From Sinorhizobium alkalisoli (GTDB lineage: Bacteria; Pseudomonadota; Alphaproteobacteria; Rhizobiales; Rhizobiaceae): a stretch of DNA of 64,000 bases. A model generated the notes under the pieces. That model was given only the letters and a program-made list of their open reading frames with translations, was not told the origin of the DNA and ran no database searches. A program made the position numbers and the translations under genes. The DNA is taken from positions 1,240,001 through 1,304,000 of the forward strand of contig NZ_CP034909.1 in assembly GCF_008932245.1 (NCBI RefSeq), written 5' to 3'. Below are positions 27,451 to 36,581 of the stretch, piece by piece (position 1 is the stretch's first letter; each line of letters begins with the position of its first letter).

Positions 27451-30429
27451 ATGGCAGACAAACAATTCGCACGAAGCGGGCCGGCGGAGTTCGATACCTT
27501 AGCCGATGACGATCCGTTGAGCGAACTTGCCCGCATTGTCGGTTACGATGCTCGGCCAGCCGTTCAGCAATTGCAGGAACTTCAGCGCCATCAGGAGTCG
27601 ATCCGGCGCGATCCGGCCTTCGATCTCGAAGAAGAGCTGCTTCGTGCCTTCGACAGTTATGATGCTCCGCGCGCCGAGGCGGTTCATCCGGACAGTCGTC
27701 TCGTCGAGCATCCGGTAGCCCAGGCCGCCGCGGAGCCAGTCTCCGGGCCGGCCGATGAGGTCGATGCTGCACCCCCGGTCGAACTGCATTCCGGTTCGCA
27801 CGTGCCCGCCCCCGATCAGGATTCCAGCGAAGTGGTTTCGCTGCGTCCGGCATCCGAGGAAGTCGCTTCGGTTGAGCCGGCCGTTGAAGCGTCCGTCGAT
27901 GCGGAAGCGGCCCCCGTCGAGCCGCAGGATGAAAGCCCGGCGATAGACATCGATGCTTCGTTCGACCTTGAGCGCGAGCTCGAGCTTTCGCTCGGCCAAG
28001 ACGACCTAGCGCCCGCCCTGGCGCCCGAACCGGCGCCGGCGCCGAGCGAAGACGCGGCGCAATTGACCTCGCCATTCGAAGCGGAAGACACTCCAGTCTT
28101 CGCTGATTGGGAGGAGCCGCTTGCGTCAAGACTGAACGCAGCCGGCCAAGTCCCCGCGCACGGGGAATTGTCAGAGCCTGTCTATGCGGAAGCCGTGTAT
28201 GTCGATATGGCGGATGGTATCGCCGGGCAGCACGAGGATGTTGGTGGAAGCGCCACGGCTGTCGTCGGACAGCTTGAGGACGCCGTCTCCGAACCCGATG
28301 CCTCCGAGCACGTCGATCGACTGTCGGACGATGCTGCGCCTTTCGCCGTTCCGGCGGACGTTGAGGCCCAGGACGTCGGGCAGCCGCCCGTCCTGCCTGC
28401 TGCCGAGCCGGTCGCAAGGAAGAGCAGCTATCCCTTCACGCCCATGTTCAGTCGCGCAACCCCTGTCGCGTCGGCAGCCGGCGTCTCCGAGCAGCGCGCC
28501 TTCGCCGCGCCGCTCGCGCCCGTTGTCGCCAAGCCTCCGGTTGAATCGGTTCTACTGCCGCAAACCGCGCCGGCCGTATCCGATGAACTGGTGCGCAGCG
28601 AACCGGTCGAGGCGGAGCCGGAGCCGAGCATCGACATCGAAGATTTCGAGCTCCAATTGGCCGATATCGCACTCGACAGGGGCGAGGAGGCCATGGGCGC
28701 CGGGGACAGCGGCGAAGAGGTCGCGCCCGCGACCGTGGCGGAGGCCCCACCCGTCGCGCACCCGGCGCTGGTCGAGCCGATCGCACAACCTTTCCTTCAG
28801 GCGCTGGCGACGCAAGCCGTGCCGGAGACTGATAGCCAGGAACTGCCTGGCGAGACTGCCGGTGTCGAGAGCGTGTCGGCCGATAACCCGCTGCCTTTCG
28901 ACCCGGCCATGATTGCGGAGACCGATACCGGGGTGGCACCGATCGCCGAGTTGGATGTGCCGCAACTGCCGCATGTCGAGGTGGAAGAAAAGCCCGCTTC
29001 CTTCGCAGCCGACTACGATCTCGACATTGATGCAGAGATGGCGCAACTCTTCGGCAATCCGCCACGTGCCACCAAGGGCGGTCCCTCCGCTGCGGGACCG
29101 GCCTCGCATGCTGATCCGGCAGGCGATAGTGCGGTGTCGCTTGCTTCCATCAACGATTTCGACGAATTCGAAAAGGCGATGGAGGAGGATTTCCGGCGTT
29201 CGATGGAAGAGCGGCGCGGCGAAGCGCAGGATGTCGACCGGTTGGCGGCGCTGCCGCGCGGCGGTGACGACTACGCCGGCGAAGAGGGCTATGGCCGCCG
29301 TTCGCAGCGCAGCATGCTGTTGGCGGCAAGCGTGGCCGGCTTCATCATTCTCGGCGGCGCCGGCGTCTATGCCTGGATGGGTGGCAGCAGCGCTACGCTC
29401 ACCGGCGACGGTCCGAAGATCATTCTTGCGGACAAGGATCCGGTGAAGATCGTCCCCGAGGAGAAGGGCGGCAAGACCGTGCCCAATCAGGACAAGGCCG
29501 TCTACGACCGTGTGGCCGGCGCGCGGAGCGATACACCGCGGCAGGATGCGCTGGTGTCCACGACCGAGGAACCGGTGGACGTGGTGCAAAAGACGCTGAC
29601 GCCGGAGACGCTGCCGCTCGAAGGCAATGATTTTGATGATTCCTTGCCGGGCGTCTCCTCTTCGGAAGGCGAAGAAAACGCGCGGTTGCTGCCGGGTGAT
29701 TCCGCAGCCGATCCGGCAGCCGAGGAAGAGAGGGCGCCGGCCGTCATGCCGCGGAAGGTCCGCACCATGATCGTCAAGCCGGACGGCACCCTGGTGCCGC
29801 GCGAGGAGCAGTCGGTCGAGCCGGAGAGCAGGGCCGCGGCTGTCGCTACACCTCTTCCGGCGACCGCTTCGGCCGAGGCGGGTGCTTCGGGTACTGAGGG
29901 CCAGGCCGCGGTTGCCGTGGCGGAAACCGAGATCAAGGGGGCCAGGCAGTCGGCTGGCAGCGAAAATGTCGCGCTCGCGACGCCAACTCAGGCGTCCACG
30001 GACGAGCTTACTCCGGTTCGGAGCGTCAAGACGACGACCATCGCAAGCGAAGCCCCGGCGGTGCCGCAGGCACGGCCGGAAGCTCCGGCAAAGCCTGCGG
30101 AGAACAAAGCGGCGGAAACCCAGGCGGCGACGGAAACGGCGGCCGCCGATCCTTCCGCAGCGCTTGCCACAGCCACCGTGCCGCCCGGCAGCTATGTCGT
30201 CCAGATCGCGTCGCTTCCCTCCGAGGCCGATGCACAGAAAAGCTACAACAATCTCTCGCGGAAGTTCGCGGATGTCATCGGCGGTCGCGGCGTCGACATT
30301 CGCAAGGCCGAGATTGCCGGGAAGGGCACTTACTTTCGCGTCCGCATACCGGCCGGCACGCGGGAAGAAGCAAACGCGCTCTGCGCTCGCTACAAAAGCG
30401 CCGGTGGAAGCTGCCTCGTGACCAAATAG
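27451..30429 (+). CDS. Large SPOR-domain membrane protein
   Basis: The 992-residue product has a very long acidic, Glu/Pro/Ala/Val-rich N-terminal region (about 1-615) likely to be disordered in the cytoplasm. One membrane helix follows (MLLAASVAGFIILGGAGVYA, near 622-641), then a periplasmic Ala/Pro/Glu-rich linker and a C-terminal SPOR domain (about 912-990, from GSYVVQIASLPSEADAQKSY). SPOR domains bind denuded septal peptidoglycan, so a role in division or wall remodelling is likely. A short motif region SINDFDEFEKAMEEDFRRS lies before the helix. Start: ATG 27451 behind GGAGAG; a GTG at 27442 is also in frame. Between argS and nagZ. Confidence 0.87.
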   Translation: MADKQFARSGPAEFDTLADDDPLSELARIVGYDARPAVQQLQELQRHQESIRRDPAFDLEEELLRAFDSYDAPRAEAVHPDSRLVEHPVAQAAAEPVSGPADEVDAAPPVELHSGSHVPAPDQDSSEVVSLRPASEEVASVEPAVEASVDAEAAPVEPQDESPAIDIDASFDLERELELSLGQDDLAPALAPEPAPAPSEDAAQLTSPFEAEDTPVFADWEEPLASRLNAAGQVPAHGELSEPVYAEAVYVDMADGIAGQHEDVGGSATAVVGQLEDAVSEPDASEHVDRLSDDAAPFAVPADVEAQDVGQPPVLPAAEPVARKSSYPFTPMFSRATPVASAAGVSEQRAFAAPLAPVVAKPPVESVLLPQTAPAVSDELVRSEPVEAEPEPSIDIEDFELQLADIALDRGEEAMGAGDSGEEVAPATVAEAPPVAHPALVEPIAQPFLQALATQAVPETDSQELPGETAGVESVSADNPLPFDPAMIAETDTGVAPIAELDVPQLPHVEVEEKPASFAADYDLDIDAEMAQLFGNPPRATKGGPSAAGPASHADPAGDSAVSLASINDFDEFEKAMEEDFRRSMEERRGEAQDVDRLAALPRGGDDYAGEEGYGRRSQRSMLLAASVAGFIILGGAGVYAWMGGSSATLTGDGPKIILADKDPVKIVPEEKGGKTVPNQDKAVYDRVAGARSDTPRQDALVSTTEEPVDVVQKTLTPETLPLEGNDFDDSLPGVSSSEGEENARLLPGDSAADPAAEEERAPAVMPRKVRTMIVKPDGTLVPREEQSVEPESRAAAVATPLPATASAEAGASGTEGQAAVAVAETEIKGARQSAGSENVALATPTQASTDELTPVRSVKTTTIASEAPAVPQARPEAPAKPAENKAAETQAATETAAADPSAALATATVPPGSYVVQIASLPSEADAQKSYNNLSRKFADVIGGRGVDIRKAEIAGKGTYFRVRIPAGTREEANALCARYKSAGGSCLVTK

Positions 30430-30563
30430 CCGGCAGCGCGATCGTTTGCTCGAATGGCGCGGCAGCCATGCCGCGCCCGTTCTTTTTCAGCGAAGCTGTG
30501 CATGAAGGGCGAAGACACGGTTTGCCGCTTCGCGCTCGCACCAGAGGGCACTATGATTCTCGC

Positions 30564-31580
30564 ATGAGCGAATCAAAAGCATTTATCTCCGGCTGCAAAG
30601 GCTTGGTCCTGACGGCGGAAGAGCGCAGCTTCTTCGCCGATGAGCGTCCGTGGGGCTTCATTCTCTTCGGGCGCAATATCGGCGAGCGCTCGCAGATTTG
30701 CGATCTGGTTGCCGCCTTGCGCGACAGCGTCGGCAATTCGACGGCTCCTGTCCTCATCGATCAGGAAGGCGGGCGCGTGCAGCGCATCCGGCCGCCGCTC
30801 GTGCCGCAATATCCGAACGGCGCGGCGATCGGCGAGCTCTATCGGCGCGACAAGGATCTCGGGCTGCGGGTTGCCTGGCTCCTCGGCCGCCTCCATGCCT
30901 TCGATCTGACGTCTTTCGGCATCACGGTCGATTGCCTGCCCGTTCTCGATGTGCCGGTGCCGGGGAGCCATGATGTCATCGGCAACCGCGCCTATGGTCA
31001 TGATCCCGAGACCGTGACGGCCATCGGGCGGGCCCTGGCCGAGGGGTTGAAAGCCGGCGGCATGTTGCCGGTGATGAAACACATGCCCGGCCACGGCCGG
31101 ACGCTGGTGGATTCGCATCACAGCCTGCCTGTCGTCAATTCCAGTCTGGAGGTGCTGACGGCGAGCGACTTCCTGCCCTTCGTCGCCATGAAGGACGAAG
31201 CGATGGCCATGTCGGCGCATATGGTGTTCACGGCGATCGATCCCGACAATCCGGCCACGACATCGCCGAAAGTCGTGCAGGAGATCATCCGGGGTCATAT
31301 TGGCTTCGACGGCCTGCTGATGTCGGACGACGTCTCGATGAATGCGCTTGCCGGTGACATGAACGCGCGGGCGCGGGCGATTATCGACGCGGGCCTCGAT
31401 CTCATCTTGCATTGTCACGGTATTATGGAAGAAATGAAGTCCGTCGCAGACGCCGTGCCGATACTCACCGGCGATCGGTTGCGGCGGGCGAATGCGGCGG
31501 AGGCGGCCTTCCGGGAACCGGACAATTCGGATGAGGAGGCGCTGCGCTCCGAGTTCGACGGGATGTTCGCCTTGGCTTGA
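30564..31580 (+). CDS. nagZ: Beta-N-acetylhexosaminidase NagZ
   Basis: NagZ is a cytoplasmic family GH3 enzyme that removes GlcNAc from 1,6-anhydromuropeptides during peptidoglycan recycling. The 338-residue protein shows DQEGGRVQRIRPP, the KHMPGHGRTLVDSHHSLP block with the catalytic histidine, and MSDDVSMNAL with the nucleophile aspartate. The frame is open from 30468. ATG 30564 gives the family N-terminus. It precedes scpA by about 100 bp. Confidence 0.95.
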   Translation: MSESKAFISGCKGLVLTAEERSFFADERPWGFILFGRNIGERSQICDLVAALRDSVGNSTAPVLIDQEGGRVQRIRPPLVPQYPNGAAIGELYRRDKDLGLRVAWLLGRLHAFDLTSFGITVDCLPVLDVPVPGSHDVIGNRAYGHDPETVTAIGRALAEGLKAGGMLPVMKHMPGHGRTLVDSHHSLPVVNSSLEVLTASDFLPFVAMKDEAMAMSAHMVFTAIDPDNPATTSPKVVQEIIRGHIGFDGLLMSDDVSMNALAGDMNARARAIIDAGLDLILHCHGIMEEMKSVADAVPILTGDRLRRANAAEAAFREPDNSDEEALRSEFDGMFALA

Positions 31581-31617
31581 TAGGGGCGTATCCGGCTCGA
31601 CTGGGCCATGAGTCCCT

Positions 31618-31640
31618 TCGGGCGCGCAAGGGACGCTGTA
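31618..31640 (+). repeat. Short remnant of the dispersed palindromic repeat
   Basis: GCGCGCAAGGGACGCTGTAG matches the right half of the first arm of the 34478 element (GCGCGAAGGTCGCTGTAG). It lies between nagZ and scpA. Confidence 0.45.
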
Positions 31641-31681
31641 GCTCCTATGGCAGAGGTGGCGTCGGCGGGCGCTGAAAGGGC

Positions 31682-32554
31682 GTGGTGGTGACGGGTTCGG
31701 GAGAAAGGCAGGGACAGCCCCAGGCAAAGGCGCCAATGGATCCCCTTTGGCAGGAGGACTCTGCCGACCGCGGCCTGCATGAGGAGGCGCTCGTCGTCGA
31801 CCTTGCGGGCTTCGAAGGGCCGCTCGACCTGCTCCTGCACCTTGCCCGGAGCCAGCGGGTCGATCTTTCCCGCATCTCTGTCCTGGCTCTGGCCGAGCAA
31901 TATATCGCCTTCATCGAGCGGGCCCGCTCCATCCGCATCGAGCTTGCGGCCGATTACCTGGTGATGGCCGCCTGGCTCGCCTATCTCAAGTCACGACTGC
32001 TGATCCCGCAGCAGACGAGGGAGGAGGGGCCATCCGGTGAGGAGATGGCTTCTGCGCTGGCTTTCCGGCTGAAGCGGCTGGAGGCGATGCGCGACGCGGC
32101 AACGAGGCTCGTCAATCGCAACCGCCTCGGTCGCGATGTCTTCGCGCGTGGAGCGCCCGAACACATCGTTGCCGAGAAGAAGTCCGGCTATGACGCTTCG
32201 CTCTACGACCTGCTAAGCGCCTATGCCACATTGAGGCAGCGCCAGTCGACGACCCAGGTGACGATAGAGAAGCGTCATGTCTGGTCGCTTTCGGATGCGC
32301 GCCTGATCCTTGCCCGCCTGGTGGGCGGTCTCGACGATTGGACGGCGCTCGACCAGTTTCTCATCCGTTACATGACAAGTCCGAAGGAGCGGGCGACCGT
32401 GATTGCAAGTTCCTTCGCCGCATCCTTGGAAATGGTGCGGGAGGGAAGGCTCGAAATCCGGCAGGAGAGTGCCTTCGCTCCTATTTATCTGCGGCGCGGG
32501 CCAAATCCGATCGATGCCGCGACCCTGGCGGAGATGGAGGCGGCGCGTGGCTGA
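31682..32554 (+). CDS. scpA: Segregation and condensation protein A
   Basis: ScpA is the kleisin subunit of the SMC-ScpA-ScpB condensin that organises newly replicated chromosomes. The product (290 residues from the first GTG) has the kleisin N-terminal signature VDLAGFEGPLDLLLHLARS, LAADYLVMAAWLAYLKSRLL in the middle, and a C-terminal winged-helix part. The start is uncertain: GTG codons at 31682, 31685 and 31688, or ATG at 31736 with an AAGGCG site. The stop overlaps scpB by 8 bp. Confidence 0.92.
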   Translation: MVVTGSGERQGQPQAKAPMDPLWQEDSADRGLHEEALVVDLAGFEGPLDLLLHLARSQRVDLSRISVLALAEQYIAFIERARSIRIELAADYLVMAAWLAYLKSRLLIPQQTREEGPSGEEMASALAFRLKRLEAMRDAATRLVNRNRLGRDVFARGAPEHIVAEKKSGYDASLYDLLSAYATLRQRQSTTQVTIEKRHVWSLSDARLILARLVGGLDDWTALDQFLIRYMTSPKERATVIASSFAASLEMVREGRLEIRQESAFAPIYLRRGPNPIDAATLAEMEAARG

Positions 32555-33275
32555 GGCGCAAAGATACTTGCCCGGGATGCCCGACGACGAGGAAGCGATC
32601 GATGAGGTATTCATCGATCCGGGGCTGGAGCAGGAGGCAGAGCGGATCGCGGAGGCGCTTGTCTTTGCCTCGGCCCAGCCGGTTTCGGAAAGCTATATCG
32701 CCAGCCGCATCCCGCGCGGGGTCGACGTCGGGCGGCTGATGTCCCGGCTGAAGACAGCCTATGCCGCTCGCGGCGTCAATCTCGTTCAGGTCGCCGACCA
32801 TTGGGCCTTCCGCACCGCCGCCGACCTCTCCTTCGTTGTCCAGACGGATGAGCAGGAGGTCAAGAAACTGTCCCGAGCCGCACTCGAAGTCCTGGCGATC
32901 ATCGCCTATCACCAGCCGGTGACGCGAGCCGAAATCGAAGACATTCGTGGCGTACAGACCTCGAAGGGCACGCTCGACGTGCTGATGGAGGCTGGCTGGG
33001 TGCGGTTTCGCGGCCGCAGGCGCACGCCCGGCCGACCGGTGACATTCGGGACGACGCGCGACTTCCTCGATCATTTCGGGTTCGAGGAGATCCGCGATCT
33101 TCCGGGCATGGAGGAATTGAAGGGGGCAGGACTCCTCTCCGGGCGCGTACCCTCCAACCTGCATATTCCCGTTCCTGCGGGGGAGGACGAGTTTTCCGAC
33201 AACGAGGATCCCATCACCCAAATGGACCTCGAGGAACTCGGCCTCTTGACTCCGAAGGCAGAAGAAGACGATTAA
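32547..33275 (+). CDS. scpB: Segregation and condensation protein B
   Basis: ScpB forms dimers of winged-helix domains that bind ScpA in the SMC complex. The 242-residue protein contains EAEQERIAEAL-like N-terminal helices (EAERIAEALVFASAQPVSE) and the conserved block EVLAIIAYHQPVTRAEIEDI and RGVQTSKGTLDVLMEAGW. The acidic C-terminal tail is common in rhizobia. I chose GTG 32547, which overlaps the scpA stop and follows a GGAGG; the open frame upstream lies within scpA. Confidence 0.94.
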   Translation: MAEAQRYLPGMPDDEEAIDEVFIDPGLEQEAERIAEALVFASAQPVSESYIASRIPRGVDVGRLMSRLKTAYAARGVNLVQVADHWAFRTAADLSFVVQTDEQEVKKLSRAALEVLAIIAYHQPVTRAEIEDIRGVQTSKGTLDVLMEAGWVRFRGRRRTPGRPVTFGTTRDFLDHFGFEEIRDLPGMEELKGAGLLSGRVPSNLHIPVPAGEDEFSDNEDPITQMDLEELGLLTPKAEEDD

Positions 33276-33354
33276 AAATCCTGAGTAAGGATATCGGCTT
33301 TAAGGCTCGGGTACGCGGTTCGACCGAGTGCCTTCGGGTCAGGGAATGCAGACC

Positions 33355-34464
33355 ATGGTTTCAGATTCGCTCAGCGGCACCGTCGCAACGACAAGGCGGC
33401 CTGGAGTGTCGTTCGCGGCGAGCCTTGCTTTCGAGAACATCAGCCACCGCTATCACTCCAAGGATACGATCAAGGGCGTGTCGCTGAAGGCCGAGGCTGG
33501 CGAGGTGCTCTGTCTGCTCGGTCCCTCCGGGTCCGGCAAGACGACCTTGCTTCGGATCGCCGCGGGAATAGAGATGCAGACGGGCGGGCGCCTCCTCCTG
33601 AACGGTCGGGAGATATCGGGGCCGAGCGTGTTTCTTCCCCCGGAAAGGCGCGGCGTCGGGCTGATGTTCCAGGATTTTGCCCTCTTCCCGCACATGAGCA
33701 TCCGCGACAACGTCTGCTTCGGACTGACCGCGCTGCCGAAGAAGGAAGCGCTCATTCAGGCCGAGGCGGCTCTCGACCGCGTCGGTTTGCTGCACTATGC
33801 CGACCGCTATCCGCATGTACTCTCGGGTGGCGAGCAGCAGCGGGTGGCGCTCGCCCGAGCGCTTGCCCCGCGACCGGCGGTAATGCTGATGGATGAACCC
33901 TTCTCCGGCCTCGATTCCCGGCTCAAGGACTCCATTCGCGCCGACACTCTTGCAATTCTTCGTGAAACCCGCGCGACGGCGATCGTCGTGACGCATGACG
34001 CAGAAGAGGCGATGCGAATGGCCGACCGGATCGCGCTGCTGAAGGATGGCAGCCTTGTCCAGGTCGGAACCGCCGACGAAATCTATCGCAGGCCGCGTGA
34101 TCTCTTCACTGCCGGTTTCTTCTCCGAGATCAATGTTTTCGATGCGCGCGTGCGCGGCGGTCTCGTCGAGACGCCGCTTGGGACGGTGCCCGCGGGGCAA
34201 TTCGGCGAAGGGCAGCCTCTGAGTGTTGCCGTCAGGCTCTCCGGTGTTCAGCTGCAGGAAGAGGGTGGGGCGATCCCCGCGCGTATTGTCTCGCGGCGGT
34301 TCCTGGGTGTCGTCGAACTCCTCGAACTTGCAGTTCCTCAGTCGGAGCGCACCGTTCGGGCACGCATACGCGCCGACCTGTTGCCGCAAGGATTGCGTGA
34401 CGTCACGCTTTGCGTTAACGAGCGCGACATATTGGTGTTTGAAAAAGACACCGCGACATCCTAG
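33355..34464 (+). CDS. FbpC-like ABC transporter ATP-binding protein (orphan)
   Basis: The 369-residue ATPase has Walker A GPSGSGKTT, Q-loop FQDFALFPHMSI, signature LSGGEQQRVALARAL, Walker B VMLMDEPFSGLD and the switch VTHD. A C-terminal TOBE-like domain (about 260-365) resembles Fe3+ or related importers of the FbpC/CysA/PotA group. No permease or binding protein lies beside it: scpB precedes and tatA follows. It must serve a transporter encoded elsewhere, or be a remnant. ATG 33355 has an AGGGA site; ATG 33346 and GTG 33328 are in frame. Confidence 0.86.
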   Translation: MVSDSLSGTVATTRRPGVSFAASLAFENISHRYHSKDTIKGVSLKAEAGEVLCLLGPSGSGKTTLLRIAAGIEMQTGGRLLLNGREISGPSVFLPPERRGVGLMFQDFALFPHMSIRDNVCFGLTALPKKEALIQAEAALDRVGLLHYADRYPHVLSGGEQQRVALARALAPRPAVMLMDEPFSGLDSRLKDSIRADTLAILRETRATAIVVTHDAEEAMRMADRIALLKDGSLVQVGTADEIYRRPRDLFTAGFFSEINVFDARVRGGLVETPLGTVPAGQFGEGQPLSVAVRLSGVQLQEEGGAIPARIVSRRFLGVVELLELAVPQSERTVRARIRADLLPQGLRDVTLCVNERDILVFEKDTATS

Positions 34465-34477
34465 GTTCCGTCTAGGA

Positions 34478-34584
34478 CTACAGCGCCCCGCGTCTTAATG
34501 GACGCGCGAAGGTCGCTGTAGCACTTTGAATCGCTGCATGTCTTTGTCCTTTGATCGAGGTCGATTAAAGGATACATGCAGTAG
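34478..34584 (+). repeat. Complete dispersed two-hairpin repeat element
   Basis: Arm 1: CTACAGCG pairs perfectly with CGCTGTAG around an inner CGCGTC / GACGCG hairpin. After a CACTTTGAAT linker, arm 2 pairs CTGCATG with CATGCAG around CCTTTGATCG / CGATTAAAGG. The element starts CTAC and ends GTAG. It is the best copy in this window of a family of the kind known as palindromic mosaic repeats in Sinorhizobium. It fills much of the gap between the ATPase and tatA. Confidence 0.8.
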
Positions 34585-34658
34585 GCGCGCGTTTCGGCCC
34601 GCCTGAAAAATGACAACGTGATGGCCTTGAATATGCAGGGCATCGAGGGAGTAAGTGG

Positions 34659-34865
34659 ATGGGTTCCTTTAGCATCTGGCACTGGCTGATCGTCCTAGTC
34701 GTCGTGCTGCTGTTGTTTGGCCGTGGCAAGATTCCGGAACTGATGGGCGATCTGGCCAAGGGCATCAAGAGCTTCAAGAAGGGCATGAGCGACGACGACG
34801 CCGTTGCGGCCGACAAGCCGATCGACGGCAAGACCGTCGAGCACAAGTCCGACGAAGTCCGCTAA
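34659..34865 (+). CDS. tatA: Sec-independent translocase subunit TatA
   Basis: TatA polymerises to form the protein-conducting part of the twin-arginine system that exports folded proteins. The 68-residue protein has one N-terminal membrane helix ([15 protein letters not shown]), the hinge GRGKIPELM and an amphipathic helix [16 protein letters not shown]. First gene of tatABC. Confidence 0.96.
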   Translation: MGSFSIWHWLIVLVVVLLLFGRGKIPELMGDLAKGIKSFKKGMSDDDAVAADKPIDGKTVEHKSDEVR

Positions 34866-34942
34866 CGATCGGTACATGGGCGGAATATCGGGTGCGTAGC
34901 CGCGCCCGATAGGCCGCATTGCGAGTTTGTAGGACGCGTCGG

Positions 34943-35596
34943 ATGCTTGATATCGGCTGGACCGAGCTTGTCGTCATTGCAATTGTCTTGATCGTCGTCG
35001 TTGGTCCGAAGGATCTTCCGCCGATGCTGCGGGCCTTCGGACGAATGACGTCGAAAATGCGCGGCATGGCCGGCGATTTCCGGCGACAGTTCGACGAAGC
35101 ATTGCGCGAGGCCGATCTCGACGACGTCCGTCGGACGATAAGCGATGCCCAAAGCCTTAATCCGACGACCGCGCTGCGGGACGCGATGAACCCGCTGCGG
35201 CAGCTCGGCAACGAGATCAAGTCCGATCTGCAGAAGGCCGCAACGCCCGATAAGGCCGCGCAAACCGCACCGGAGTCGGGCACTGTGCCGGCGAATACGT
35301 CCATGCCAGCTGTGGAACCGGGAGAGGCGGTCGCAGCGACCGCAGCCGAAACTGCACCGGGCGAGACGGAGCGTTCGGCACCGGCGACGCAGGCGGCCGA
35401 CGCGAAGCCGAAGCGCGCAGCCAAGCCCAAAGCCGAGCCGAATACGCTCGTGGCAGCAAAGCCGGCACCGAAAAGAGCCTCCGCTGCGGCGGCGGCGAAG
35501 AAGTCAACGGCAAGGAAACTGGCTGCCGGTTCGGCCGAGGTCGAAGCGAAGAGTGGAAAGACGCGAGCGGCTTCGCGCAAGAAAGGTGACGCATGA
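34943..35596 (+). CDS. tatB: Twin-arginine translocase subunit TatB
   Basis: TatB forms with TatC the receptor for twin-arginine signal peptides. The 217-residue product begins MLDIGWTELVVIAIVLIVVV, with the conserved acidic residue early in the helix, then GPKDLPPMLRAFGR and an amphipathic helix. The C-terminal half (about 100-217) is an Ala/Lys/Pro-rich tail, long as in other rhizobia. The ATG at 34943 gives the normal TatB N-terminus. Its stop overlaps tatC (ATGA). Confidence 0.95.
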   Translation: MLDIGWTELVVIAIVLIVVVGPKDLPPMLRAFGRMTSKMRGMAGDFRRQFDEALREADLDDVRRTISDAQSLNPTTALRDAMNPLRQLGNEIKSDLQKAATPDKAAQTAPESGTVPANTSMPAVEPGEAVAATAAETAPGETERSAPATQAADAKPKRAAKPKAEPNTLVAAKPAPKRASAAAAAKKSTARKLAAGSAEVEAKSGKTRAASRKKGDA

Positions 35597-36435
35597 GCGG
35601 CGATATGGAGGACCGGCCGCAGCCGCTGATGGAGCACCTGATCGAACTGCGCGCGCGGTTGATGTGGGCGATTGGAGCGTTCTTCGTCGCCTTCCTCGTC
35701 TGCTTCTATTTCGCCAAGGGATTGTTCAACCTGCTCGTCCTGCCGTTCAAGTGGGCCGTGAGCTGGGCCGGGCTCAGCCATCGCAATATCGAGTTGATCT
35801 ACACCGCGCCGCAGGAGTTCTTTTTCACCCAGATCAAGGTCGCGATGTTCGGCGCGCTGGTCATCGCCTTTCCGGTCATTGCCTCGCAGATCTACAAGTT
35901 CGTCGCGCCGGGGCTCTACAAGAACGAGCGGGCGGCCTTCCTGCCGTTCCTGATCGCTTCGCCGGTCCTGTTCCTGATCGGCGGCGCGCTTGTCTATTTC
36001 TTTTTCACGCCGATGGTGATGTGGTTCTTCCTGGCGATGGAGCAGGGCGGTGGCGAAGGGGAGGTGTCGATCCAGCTCCTGCCGAAGGTCTCGGAATATC
36101 TGAGCCTGATCATGTCGCTGGTGCTCGCCTTCGGCCTCGTATTCCAGTTGCCGGTCATCACGACGCTGCTCGCGCGCGTCGGCTTCGTCACTGCGGATGG
36201 GCTGGCCGCGAAGCGGAAATATGCAATCGTCATCGCCTTCGTAGTTGCTGCGGTTCTGACCCCGCCGGATCCCGTTTCGCAGATCGGTCTTGCGCTACCA
36301 GCCATCCTTCTCTACGAAATTTCCATCTATACGGCGCGACTCGTCGAGAAGAAGCGAGCAGCCGAAGCCCTCTCGACCGAGTTGGCTTCTTCGCAGGAAG
36401 GTTCCTCCGAGACGGCTGGCCCTGCCAAGGGCTGA
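35593..36435 (+). CDS. tatC: Twin-arginine translocase subunit TatC
   Basis: TatC is the core receptor of the Tat translocase, with six membrane helices. The 280-residue protein opens with the conserved MEHLIELRARLMWAIGAF region, and contains YTAPQEFFFTQIKVAMF and FGLVFQLPVI. It overlaps tatB by four bases. Confidence 0.97.
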   Translation: MSGDMEDRPQPLMEHLIELRARLMWAIGAFFVAFLVCFYFAKGLFNLLVLPFKWAVSWAGLSHRNIELIYTAPQEFFFTQIKVAMFGALVIAFPVIASQIYKFVAPGLYKNERAAFLPFLIASPVLFLIGGALVYFFFTPMVMWFFLAMEQGGGEGEVSIQLLPKVSEYLSLIMSLVLAFGLVFQLPVITTLLARVGFVTADGLAAKRKYAIVIAFVVAAVLTPPDPVSQIGLALPAILLYEISIYTARLVEKKRAAEALSTELASSQEGSSETAGPAKG

Positions 36436-36460
36436 CCCGTCCGACGATTCCGCGCCGCGT

Positions 36461-36565
36461 CCTGCAGCAACCGTGCCCGTTCGTACACGCGCCGGTCGTT
36501 GTGGCACTTTGAAATCGCTGCTGGCTTTTCGCCTGGACCGAGGCGGTCCCAGGACTGGCGGCACC
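36461..36565 (+). repeat. Strongly degenerate dispersed repeat
   Basis: CCTGCAGCAACCGTGCCCGT, then TACACGCGCCGGTCGTTGTG and GGCACTTTGAAATCGCTGC follow the layout of the 34478 element, ending with a GGACCG / CGGTCC hairpin. It fills the gap between tatC and serS. Confidence 0.5.
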
Positions 36566-36581
36566 AACGCGTGGAACGACT

